Assembly: GCA_023389535.1 (NCBI GenBank)
Contig: JAEWEH010000337.1
Coordinates: forward strand, 1 to 6,635
DNA length: 6,635 nt
Source of the DNA: Pseudomonadota bacterium
Lineage (GTDB): Bacteria; Pseudomonadota; Gammaproteobacteria; Burkholderiales; Burkholderiaceae_B
Direction of reading: 5' to 3'
Position 1 is the first letter of the stretch. Every line of letters begins with the position of its first letter. The notes below the pieces were generated by a model. It did not search any database. It was given only the letters and a program-made list of their open reading frames with translations, and had not been told where the DNA came from. Below, piece by piece: positions 1 to 4,846 of the stretch. The position numbers and the translations under genes are program-made.

Positions 1-122
1 CGTGCACGCTCGCCGATAACATCATGAACACCGACGTTTATGCGATCAAGCGCCGCGACAACCAAAAGAAAGCGCTGGATGCCTTTCTGGAAGAGGCCCA
101 GCAACTGAGCGGAGACGACTGA
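1..122 (+). CDS. 3' end of a CDS, possibly an enoyl-CoA hydratase/isomerase (crotonase family)
   Basis: Only the last 39 codons are present. The reading frame starting at base 3 is open from the window edge to TGA at 120-122, while the other two plus-strand frames hit stops within the first 30 bases. The peptide has LADNIMNTD near its beginning, followed by a basic and then acidic helix (IKRRDNQKKALDAFLEEAQ). The pattern of an alanine-rich helix, a 'TD' turn and a lysine/arginine helix resembles the C-terminal helices of crotonase-fold enoyl-CoA hydratases, which would fit the CoA-dependent catabolism suggested by the ligase further along. The resemblance is weak and no active-site region is in view, so the family is a guess; that this is a real coding end is more secure. 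It converges on the next gene with only 31 bases between the stop codons. Confidence 0.45.
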   Translation, partial: CTLADNIMNTDVYAIKRRDNQKKALDAFLEEAQQLSGDD

Positions 123-153
123 TCGGCGACACAGCCGCCTCCTTGCTTTCGCC

Positions 154-759
154 CTAGCCTGCAGCCAACGCGCGATCCAGAAACTCCAGCCTGTCCTGCC
201 CCCAGTATGGGACACCCGCATATTCGTACCATGGAGCGCCGAAGACCTGCAGGTCTATGGCTTCCTGCGTGTAGCGATCAAAGGCCTGCACGACTTCAGC
301 GCCATCTTTTGCGGCCAGTAGCGCAGCGCCGTCCAGGCCTTGTTCATCCGCAATGCGCTGCATGGTTTCCGGATCGGCGATGTCGCGCTCTTCCGCCCAC
401 ACCGCACGCATGAAGGCGCCTGCAAGCTTCAATGCCGCCGGATTGCCATCAGCCGCCATCGCCGCCACGATCATTCTGGATGCCGGCAGGTCGTCCACGG
501 GAAAAAACTTGGGGTGGACATGCAAGGGGATACCGAGGTATTCCGACCAACGCTTCAGTTCGACCAGGCGATATGCCTGCCGCTGGGGCGGACGCTGGTT
601 CAACGGCAGGCCGCCCGATACGGGGAAAACGCGCTCTCCCAGGGCCATGGGGCGCGGCGCAATGTCTGCCCCATGCTTGGCGGCAAGCGACAGCAGACGC
701 TCGTGCCCCAGGTAAGTCCAGGGTGAGCGCGGGGATAGAAAATAACGAATGGTCTTCAT
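154..759 (-). CDS. DsbA-fold / kappa-GST-like protein, 2-hydroxychromene-2-carboxylate isomerase family
   Basis: This 201-aa protein matches the usual length of the HCCA isomerase (NahD) family, glutathione-dependent enzymes with a thioredoxin fold and inserted helical domain. The N-terminal strand carries the family's SP-x-S signature as FLSPRSPWTYLG (residues 7-18); Ser9 aligns with the catalytic serine that replaces the DsbA cysteine. The C-terminal part has FGAP (173-176, with the cis-proline of the fold), then YWGQDRLEFL (185-194), the conserved WGQDRL segment. No cysteine or signal peptide is present, so it should be cytosolic. Start: ATG at 759-757 has GGAG seven bases upstream (770-767). 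It stands alone, divergent from the soxC-like gene. In naphthalene degraders the family isomerises hydroxychromene-carboxylate, but no naphthalene genes are here, and many relatives act on unknown substrates as DsbA-type oxidoreductases or GSTs. Family confident; substrate unknown. Confidence 0.85.
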   Translation of the reverse strand: MKTIRYFLSPRSPWTYLGHERLLSLAAKHGADIAPRPMALGERVFPVSGGLPLNQRPPQRQAYRLVELKRWSEYLGIPLHVHPKFFPVDDLPASRMIVAAMAADGNPAALKLAGAFMRAVWAEERDIADPETMQRIADEQGLDGAALLAAKDGAEVVQAFDRYTQEAIDLQVFGAPWYEYAGVPYWGQDRLEFLDRALAAG

Positions 760-766
760 GCACAGG

Positions 767-770
767 CTCC
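767..770 (-). promoter_or_regulatory. Ribosome-binding site of the isomerase-family gene
   Basis: Read on the minus strand this is GGAG, seven bases before the ATG at 759. It supports that start codon. No convincing -35/-10 pair for this gene was found in the shared intergenic region. Confidence 0.6.
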
Positions 771-852
771 GAAAAAGTTCCGAAATTTCACGTCAGAAGC
801 GCCCCCAACGCACGGCCAGCGCGCTGACCAAGACGCGGTATCGCTGCGTAAG

Positions 853-886
853 GACTAGTCTTTTGTGTTGTTGACACCTACTAGTC
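853..886. promoter_or_regulatory. Candidate operator: paired ACTAGTC repeats flanking the TTGACA box
   Basis: The 7-mer ACTAGTC occurs at 854-860 and again at 880-886, 26 bases apart. Each contains the palindrome ACTAGT, and the first copy is an 8-bp perfect palindrome (GACTAGTC, 853-860). The candidate -35 hexamer TTGACA (871-876) lies between them and the second copy falls in the promoter spacer. It also sits inside GTGT-N5-ACAC (865-877). Paired palindromes at this position suggest a dimeric regulator controlling the soxC-like promoter. The region is shared with the divergent isomerase gene, so both could be affected. No known regulator is recognised from the motif. Confidence 0.4.
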
Positions 887-899
887 GCTGGAATAAGGT
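871..899 (+). promoter_or_regulatory. Candidate sigma-70-type promoter for the soxC/soxD-like pair
   Basis: A perfect -35 hexamer TTGACA lies at 871-876. A 17-base spacer leads to TAAGGT (894-899), a poor -10; a 15-base spacer gives AATAAG (892-897), a somewhat better match at a poorer distance. A strong -35 with a weak -10 would suit a regulated promoter. A start here would leave a leader of roughly 115-120 bases before the ATG at 1025. A short hairpin, GTTGC-TGG-GCAAC (898-910), would lie near the transcription start. Confidence 0.4.
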
Positions 900-1012
900 T
901 GCTGGGCAACACCATGATATACGCATATGGCCGCGGGGCATCCAGCACCTTACGAGCAGCGCACGGCAGGCATCGATGCTCCCTGGCCACAGGCGCGAAA
1001 TACCACAACACC

Positions 1013-1018
1013 AGGAGG
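1013..1018 (+). promoter_or_regulatory. Strong Shine-Dalgarno AGGAGG deciding the soxC-like start
   Basis: AGGAGG ends six bases before the ATG at 1025. The frame is open upstream to a TTG at 899, and a GTG lies downstream at 1124, but neither has a comparable ribosome-binding site, so 1025 is preferred. Confidence 0.85.
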
Positions 1019-1024
1019 TATTAC

Positions 1025-2371
1025 ATGCCGGACAAGTACATCGCCCCAGATCAGCATCCCGTCGCCGACGGCCATGCTTCACCAAAAAGTGCTATACGCA
1101 CAGATGTCGGGCCAGTCCACACCGTGAAACAACCAGCCAGGCGCGGTTTCCTGCAAAAGGGCGCAGGCGCGCTGACGGGGATGGCCGCGGCGGGCCTGGC
1201 CGGGCGCGCAGCAATGGCTGCGGACGCCGGTGCGGGGGCGCTGCCAGTACCGGAATCGATGAAGAAACCGGGGGCGCTGACAGGCAGTGCGCTCTATGGC
1301 CACCCATCGGAATTCGAAAAGGACGTCGTGCGCCATTTGCGGCCCACCGACAAGCAGTATTTCTCGTCCTCCACCCGTTCGCCCCTGCAGGAACTGGACG
1401 GCATCATCACACCCAACGGCCTGTTCTATGAACGCCATCACAACGGGATACCCACTATCGATCCCGATCAGCACAGGCTGATGGTCCACGGCCTGGTGGA
1501 TAACCCCCTGCTATTCACCGTCGAGCAAATACGCCGCTACCCCTCGCATTCGCAAATCTATTTTCTCGAATGCTCCGGCAACCCTGGCTACACGGTCTAC
1601 GGGAAAACCGCTGCACAAGCCAATGGCTTGGTCAGTTGCGCCGAATGGACGGGGGTCAAGCTAAAGACCATATTGGACGAAGCGGGCTTGCAAGCCGGCG
1701 CCAAATGGGTCATCGCGGAAGGCGCGGACGGCGCCGGCCTGACGCGCAGCATACCGCTGGAAAAATGCCTGGATGACGCCATGCTGGTCTACAGCCAGAA
1801 TGGCGAACGCCTGCGGCCCGAACAAGGCTATCCCTTGCGCGTGCTGCTCCCCGGCTATGAGGGCAACATGAACGTCAAGTGGGTGCGCCGGCTGCAGGTC
1901 ACCGACCAGCCCGTGCACTCGCGCGAGGAAACGTCCAAATACACCGACCTGCAGCCCGACGGCAAGGCGCGCGAATTCACCTTCATCATGGAAGCCAAAT
2001 CCATCATTACCGCTCCCTCAGGCGGACAGAAAATGGCGGGCAAGGGGTTTTGCGAAATTACCGGCATCGCATGGAGCGGCAAAGGCAAGATCACACGCGT
2101 CGATGTGTCCGTGGATGATGGCAAAACCTGGCAGCAGGCCACCCTGCAGGAACCCGTGCTGACGAAGGCGCTTACGCGCTTCAGGCTGCCCTGGAACTGG
2201 GACGGCCAGCCGGCCGTCATTCTTAGCCGCGCAACCGATGAAACCGGCTACGTACAGCCTACGCTGGAAGAACTCACCGCGGTTCGCGGCGTCAACGGCA
2301 CCTACCACAACAACGCCATGACAGCCTGGCGCATCGCTGAAAGCGGGGAGGTCACCAATGCTCGCCTGTAA
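1025..2371 (+). CDS. soxC: SoxC-like molybdopterin sulfite/sulfur dehydrogenase subunit, Tat-exported
   Basis: This 448-aa member of the sulfite oxidase family most resembles SoxC, the molybdenum subunit of the SoxCD sulfur dehydrogenase. A twin-arginine signal, PARRGFLQKG (37-46) followed by an Ala/Gly-rich stretch and likely cleavage after AMA (residue 65), sends the folded cofactor-loaded enzyme to the periplasm. The molybdopterin domain runs from about residue 85 to 300; FLECSGNPGY (180-189) holds the molybdenum-binding Cys183. GYPLRVLLPGYEGNMNVKWVRRL (268-290) is also characteristic of the family. The C-terminal Ig-like dimerisation domain (about 310-440) contains ITGIAWSGKGKITRVDVSVD and the final AWRIAESG. 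It lacks a cytochrome b5 domain, as expected for a bacterial form with a separate cytochrome. The soxD-like gene overlaps its end by 14 bp. Thirty-eight residues precede the RR pair, which is long; a GTG at 1124 would give a more typical signal but lacks a good Shine-Dalgarno. Substrate (protein-bound sulfane sulfur or free sulfite) cannot be told from sequence. Confidence 0.9.
   Translation: MPDKYIAPDQHPVADGHASPKSAIRTDVGPVHTVKQPARRGFLQKGAGALTGMAAAGLAGRAAMAADAGAGALPVPESMKKPGALTGSALYGHPSEFEKDVVRHLRPTDKQYFSSSTRSPLQELDGIITPNGLFYERHHNGIPTIDPDQHRLMVHGLVDNPLLFTVEQIRRYPSHSQIYFLECSGNPGYTVYGKTAAQANGLVSCAEWTGVKLKTILDEAGLQAGAKWVIAEGADGAGLTRSIPLEKCLDDAMLVYSQNGERLRPEQGYPLRVLLPGYEGNMNVKWVRRLQVTDQPVHSREETSKYTDLQPDGKAREFTFIMEAKSIITAPSGGQKMAGKGFCEITGIAWSGKGKITRVDVSVDDGKTWQQATLQEPVLTKALTRFRLPWNWDGQPAVILSRATDETGYVQPTLEELTAVRGVNGTYHNNAMTAWRIAESGEVTNARL
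2347..2351 (+). promoter_or_regulatory. Shine-Dalgarno of the soxD-like gene, inside the soxC-like frame
   Basis: GGAGG (within GGGGAGG, 2345-2351) lies six bases before the ATG at 2358, inside the last codons of the upstream gene. With the 14-bp overlap this indicates translational coupling and matched expression of the two subunits. Confidence 0.75.
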
Positions 2372-2927
2372 GAACCACAACCTACACGCCACTCGCGCTG
2401 CGGCTGCTGCGGCGGGCCTGGCCCTGACCGCGCTATTTTTGTCGGCGCCCGCCGGTGCCGCCGAAAAATACGGCTTTGGCGCACCGGCTACCGACGCGCA
2501 AATCAAGGCATGGGACATCAATGTGTTCGCAGACGGCAAAGGTCTGCCGCCCGGCAGCGGCACGGTGGCAGCCGGCCGCGACCTTTACAACACCCAGTGC
2601 CTGTCTTGCCACGGCGCCAAGGGCGAAGGCGGCATCGGCGACCGGCTGGCCGGCGGGCAAGGCACGCTGGCCAGCGCCAAACCCATCAGGACTGTGGGCA
2701 GCTACTGGCCCTATGCCCCCACCTTGTTCGACTACATCCGCCGGACCATGCCGCTGACCGCACCGCAAAGCCTCACCGACGAACAAGTCTACGCAGTCAC
2801 AGGCTATGTGCTGTTTCTAAATGACCTGGCCAAAGAAGGCGACACCATCGACGCCCGTACGCTGACCGACCTGAAAATGCCCAATCGGGATGGCTTTGTT
2901 CCAGACCCAAGGCCGGACGTAAAGTAG
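2358..2927 (+). CDS. soxD: SoxD-like monohaem c-type cytochrome, electron-accepting subunit
   Basis: This 189-aa periplasmic cytochrome c should take electrons from the molybdenum centre of the preceding SoxC-like protein. A Sec signal peptide spans about residues 1-34 (Ala-rich core, cleavage near AGA/AE). The mature start KYGFGAPATDAQIKAWDINV and the segment LPPGSGTV (63-70) are characteristic of SoxD. The haem motif is CLSCH (Cys81, Cys84, His85). Met131, in RRTMPLTAPQSL, is the likely distal ligand, and GSYWPYAPTLFDYIRR (114-129) is another SoxD hallmark. The Paracoccus SoxD has two haem-binding domains and is about twice this length; here only one CxxCH exists and the protein stops soon after the first domain, so it equals the N-terminal half. 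The frame is intact with no broken second domain behind it, so this looks like a natural short form, not a recent truncation. Confidence 0.88.
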   Translation: MLACKNHNLHATRAAAAAAGLALTALFLSAPAGAAEKYGFGAPATDAQIKAWDINVFADGKGLPPGSGTVAAGRDLYNTQCLSCHGAKGEGGIGDRLAGGQGTLASAKPIRTVGSYWPYAPTLFDYIRRTMPLTAPQSLTDEQVYAVTGYVLFLNDLAKEGDTIDARTLTDLKMPNRDGFVPDPRPDVK

Positions 2928-2945
2928 CGCGAACAGCGGTTGCGC
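2927..2945. promoter_or_regulatory. Imperfect dyad upstream of the IclR gene, possible autoregulatory operator
   Basis: Arms GCGCGAAC (2927-2934) and GGTTGCGC (2938-2945) surround a 3-base centre and match at 6 of 8 positions. The dyad lies upstream of the TATAAT at 2973, at and beyond the expected -35 region. IclR-family proteins usually bind short imperfect palindromes near their own promoters, so an operator role is possible. In GC-rich DNA such a match can arise by chance. Confidence 0.25.
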
Positions 2946-2972
2946 CCAGCCCGCGCCTTGTCGTGGGCAACG

Positions 2973-2978
2973 TATAAT
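2973..2978 (+). promoter_or_regulatory. -10 element TATAAT placing transcription start at the IclR ATG
   Basis: A perfect TATAAT is followed by six bases (CACGGG) and then the ATG at 2985, so the expected +1 is the A of the start codon. No good -35 hexamer is seen 16-18 bases upstream (the region reads CCCGCG), and there is no TG extension, so the promoter may need an activator or be weak. It allows the regulator to be expressed independently of the upstream soxC/soxD-like pair. Confidence 0.5.
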
Positions 2979-2984
2979 CACGGG

Positions 2985-3785
2985 ATGATTGAAAAAGGCA
3001 GCCATCCCGAGTTCGTCACCGCGCTTGCTCGCGGACTGGATGTCATTCAGGCATTTTCCAGCGCAACGCCGGAAATGACGCTTAGCGAAATCGCCGCGCG
3101 CACCGGGCTCAGCCCGGCCACCGTGCGGCGTTCGCTGCTTACCCTGGCCAGCTTGGGTTATGTGCGCCAGCATGGCCGCCGCTTTGTGCTGACGGCCAAG
3201 GTACTGCAGCTGGGATCGGCTTTTGTGGAATCGATGAATCTGAACGAGGTCGCACAGATCTATTTGCAGGAACTCGTCGACACCTTCCATGATGCCTCGT
3301 CGTTGACGACGCTGGACGGCAACGATGTGGTCTACATCGTGCATATCCCCAGCAATCGTCCGGCGCGCCTGCGGCAGTATGTGGGCGCGCGCATGCCGGC
3401 CCATGCCGCCTCCACCGGTTATGTGCTGCTCGCCCATTTAAGCGAGCCGCAGCGCAGCGCCTATCTGGCGCAAGCGCCTTTTCCCGCCTTCACGCCCAGG
3501 ACGCCCATCACGGCTGAAGAGCTGCAAGCCCATTTCGACGAAGTCATGAAGCACGGCTACGGCATTGCACAAGATGCCATCGCCTTTGGCTCCATCGCCA
3601 TTGCCGTCCCGGTGCGCGACCATCACGGCCGCGTGGTGGCGGCCATCAATTGCTCCGCAGATTCCACGCGGGTCGACAGGAAAGCCCTGATAGCAAGCAG
3701 GCTGCCCGCATTGTTGCGGGCCTCGGACCAGATCAGCAGCCAGCTTGCGCGCTACCCTGCCCTGACGCTGTCGGTTCAAGCCTGA
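2985..3785 (+). CDS. IclR-family transcriptional regulator, PcaR/PobR-like
   Basis: This 266-aa protein has the usual length and layout of IclR regulators. The N-terminal HPEFVTALARGLDVIQAF (7-24) is typical of the PcaR/PcaU/PobR branch, which controls protocatechuate and related aromatic-acid pathways. The winged helix-turn-helix is at about 30-75, with recognition helix near SPATVRRSLLTL (43-54) and a wing around YVRQHGRRFVLT. The C-terminal effector domain follows a linker helix: VGARMPAHAASTGYVLLA (133-150), the conserved YGIAQDAIAFGSIAIAVPV (192-210, in which the family more often has E than A in 'D-x-E') and VVAAINCSA (217-225). Start: ATG 2985 matches homologous N-termini; the open frame continues upstream to TTG 2940 but without a ribosome-binding site. 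It follows the soxD-like gene by 57 bases on the same strand and converges on the ligase/receptor operon, which it may control. Target and effector are not determinable. Confidence 0.9.
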   Translation: MIEKGSHPEFVTALARGLDVIQAFSSATPEMTLSEIAARTGLSPATVRRSLLTLASLGYVRQHGRRFVLTAKVLQLGSAFVESMNLNEVAQIYLQELVDTFHDASSLTTLDGNDVVYIVHIPSNRPARLRQYVGARMPAHAASTGYVLLAHLSEPQRSAYLAQAPFPAFTPRTPITAEELQAHFDEVMKHGYGIAQDAIAFGSIAIAVPVRDHHGRVVAAINCSADSTRVDRKALIASRLPALLRASDQISSQLARYPALTLSVQA

Positions 3786-3793
3786 CGGCGCCC

Positions 3794-3807
3794 GGCGCGA
3801 TAGCGCC
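3794..3807. terminator. Short hairpin between convergent genes, weak terminator candidate
   Basis: GGCGC (3794-3798), loop GATA, GCGCC (3803-3807) lies in the 39-base gap between the IclR stop and the Bug receptor stop. It could act on both strands, but neither side has a run of T, so it is not a canonical intrinsic terminator. Confidence 0.25.
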
Positions 3808-3824
3808 AAGGTTAGGCGGCAGTC

Positions 3825-4805
3825 TTATTCCACCGAGATGTTCGCCATTTCGGCAATCTTCTTGGTGCGCTCCACTTCCGCGGCCATCCTCTGCTTGAAC
3901 TGCTCGGGGGTCAGCTTCAGGGGAACGGTGCCTTGGGCGATCAGGTCCTTTCTGAAGTCCGGCTTGTCCAGTACTTCGGCCAAGGACTTGTTCAGCTTCT
4001 CGATCACCGCATCCGGTGTGGCCGCCGGGGCCAGGAACCCATACCAACCGCCGATGTTCATCTCGGGATAGCCGGCTTCGGTGAATGTGGGCACATCGGG
4101 CATCAGGGGCGAACGCTCTTCACCGGATAGTGCAAGCACTTTTACCTTGCCGGCCTTCAGGTGGCCCTGTACCGTGGCCATGGCGGGAAAAGTGAATAAA
4201 GTCTGGCCGCCGATCACGTCGACTACGGCGGGCGACGAACCTTTGTATGGTACATGTGTGACCTTGGAGTTGGTCAGCTTGTTGTACATTTCGCCCATCA
4301 GATGCGGCTGGCTGCCCACCCCGAAAGAACCATAGGCCGACTTGTCGGCGTTGGCCTGCGTGTAGGCCGCCAATTCCTTTATGGAATTGGCGGCGGTGCT
4401 GGACGACACGACCAGGCCCAAGGTCAGGTCGCATACCGTCCCGACGGGCTTGAATTCCTTGTCGATGTCGTAATTCAGCGATTTGAACAAGGCCGGGTTC
4501 AGGACGAACGTGGCGTCATTGGTGAACAGCAAGGTATAGCCGTCCGGGTCCGCGCGCGCAACCTGGGTGGCCGCGATACTGGTGTTGCCGCCCGCTTTAT
4601 TCTCGATGACCACCGGCTGGCCCAAGTGTTCGGACAGCTGCTTGCCCACCATGCGGGCCAGGATGTCGGTGGCGCCACCGGGTGCGTAAGGCACCAGCAC
4701 GCGTATCGGCTTTTCGGGATAGGTCGCGGCGGCGACAGGCGCGCCAACGGTAGCGGCGAAAACGCCGGCGATCAATAGTTTGTTCAGGTTGCGTAGTCGT
4801 ATCAT
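3825..4805 (-). CDS. Bug-family (TctC-like) periplasmic solute-binding receptor
   Basis: This 326-aa protein has the length and signatures of Bug receptors, which bind carboxylates or related small molecules in the periplasm, sometimes for tripartite tricarboxylate (TctAB) transporters. A Sec signal peptide (about 1-27; KLLIAGVFAATVGAPVAAA) precedes the mature start TYPEKPIRVLVPYAPGGATDILAR, where the GGATD loop is part of the ligand site. Further family motifs are ENKAGGNTSIAA (68-79), ARADPDGYTLL (83-93), HVPYKGSSPAVVDVIGGQ (184-201), the second ligand-site segment, and RSPLMPDVPTFTEAGYP (231-247). Start: ATG at 4805-4803 has GGAG seven bases upstream. It is the last gene of a minus-strand operon, 26 bases after the CoA-ligase, so the captured acid may be the ligase substrate. 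No TctA/TctB membrane subunit is in the window; Bug genes are commonly orphaned. Ligand cannot be read from sequence. Confidence 0.93.
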   Translation of the reverse strand: MIRLRNLNKLLIAGVFAATVGAPVAAATYPEKPIRVLVPYAPGGATDILARMVGKQLSEHLGQPVVIENKAGGNTSIAATQVARADPDGYTLLFTNDATFVLNPALFKSLNYDIDKEFKPVGTVCDLTLGLVVSSSTAANSIKELAAYTQANADKSAYGSFGVGSQPHLMGEMYNKLTNSKVTHVPYKGSSPAVVDVIGGQTLFTFPAMATVQGHLKAGKVKVLALSGEERSPLMPDVPTFTEAGYPEMNIGGWYGFLAPAATPDAVIEKLNKSLAEVLDKPDFRKDLIAQGTVPLKLTPEQFKQRMAAEVERTKKIAEMANISVE

Positions 4806-4812
4806 GATGAGT

Positions 4813-4816
4813 CTCC
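4813..4816 (-). promoter_or_regulatory. Ribosome-binding site of the Bug receptor
   Basis: Minus-strand GGAG lies seven bases before the ATG at 4805 and five bases after the foot of the stem-loop at 4822-4846. Folding of that stem leaves this site exposed. Confidence 0.65.
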
Positions 4817-4821
4817 GAAAG

Positions 4822-4846
4822 GGCGCGGCGCTTATCCCGCCGCGCC
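4822..4846 (-). promoter_or_regulatory. Perfect 9-bp GC stem-loop holding the ligase stop codon
   Basis: On the minus strand, GGCGCGGCG (4846-4838) and CGCCGCGCC (4830-4822) are perfect reverse complements around a 7-base loop GGATAAG that contains the ligase's TAA (4834-4832). All nine pairs are G-C. It is followed by CTTTCGGAG, so only three T residues trail it, too few for a strong intrinsic terminator. Its place between a cytosolic enzyme gene and a periplasmic receptor gene suggests a segmental expression device: partial attenuation, an RNA-processing or stabilising stem, or coupling through ribosome melting. Function is inferred; the structure is seen directly. Confidence 0.6.

Noticed and set aside
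124..137. CGGC-GACACA-GCCG as a terminator between the first two convergent genes
   Set aside because: The stem is only 4 bp and the following CCTCCTTGCTTTC is not a clean T run; such a stem is expected by chance in GC-rich DNA.
340..827. Long plus-strand open frames over the isomerase-family gene
   Set aside because: They are antisense shadows of a GC-rich gene with clear family motifs on the minus strand; their translations are Arg/Pro/His-rich and resemble no protein.
898..910. GTTGC-TGG-GCAAC hairpin as a riboswitch or leader element
   Set aside because: A single 5-bp stem with a 3-base loop is not enough; no further conserved secondary structure or known riboswitch motif, such as a molybdenum-cofactor leader, could be made out in the leader.
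917..928. ATAT-ACGC-ATAT palindrome as an alternative promoter or operator
   Set aside because: No -35 lies at a proper distance, and the 4-bp arms are too short to support an operator.
899..1024. Upstream extension of the soxC-like frame to a TTG at 899
   Set aside because: It adds 42 residues with no family resemblance, overlaps the candidate -10, and lacks a Shine-Dalgarno, whereas the ATG at 1025 has a perfect AGGAGG six bases before it.
2357..2371. Overlap of the soxC-like and soxD-like frames as a programmed frameshift making a fusion
   Set aside because: The second gene has its own GGAGG and ATG followed by a signal peptide, so separate translation explains the overlap; no slippery sequence is visible.
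4254..4778. 174-codon plus-strand open frame opposite the Bug receptor
   Set aside because: It is antisense to a well-supported receptor gene, rich in Gly/Arg/Val from reversed codons, and has no recognisable domain.
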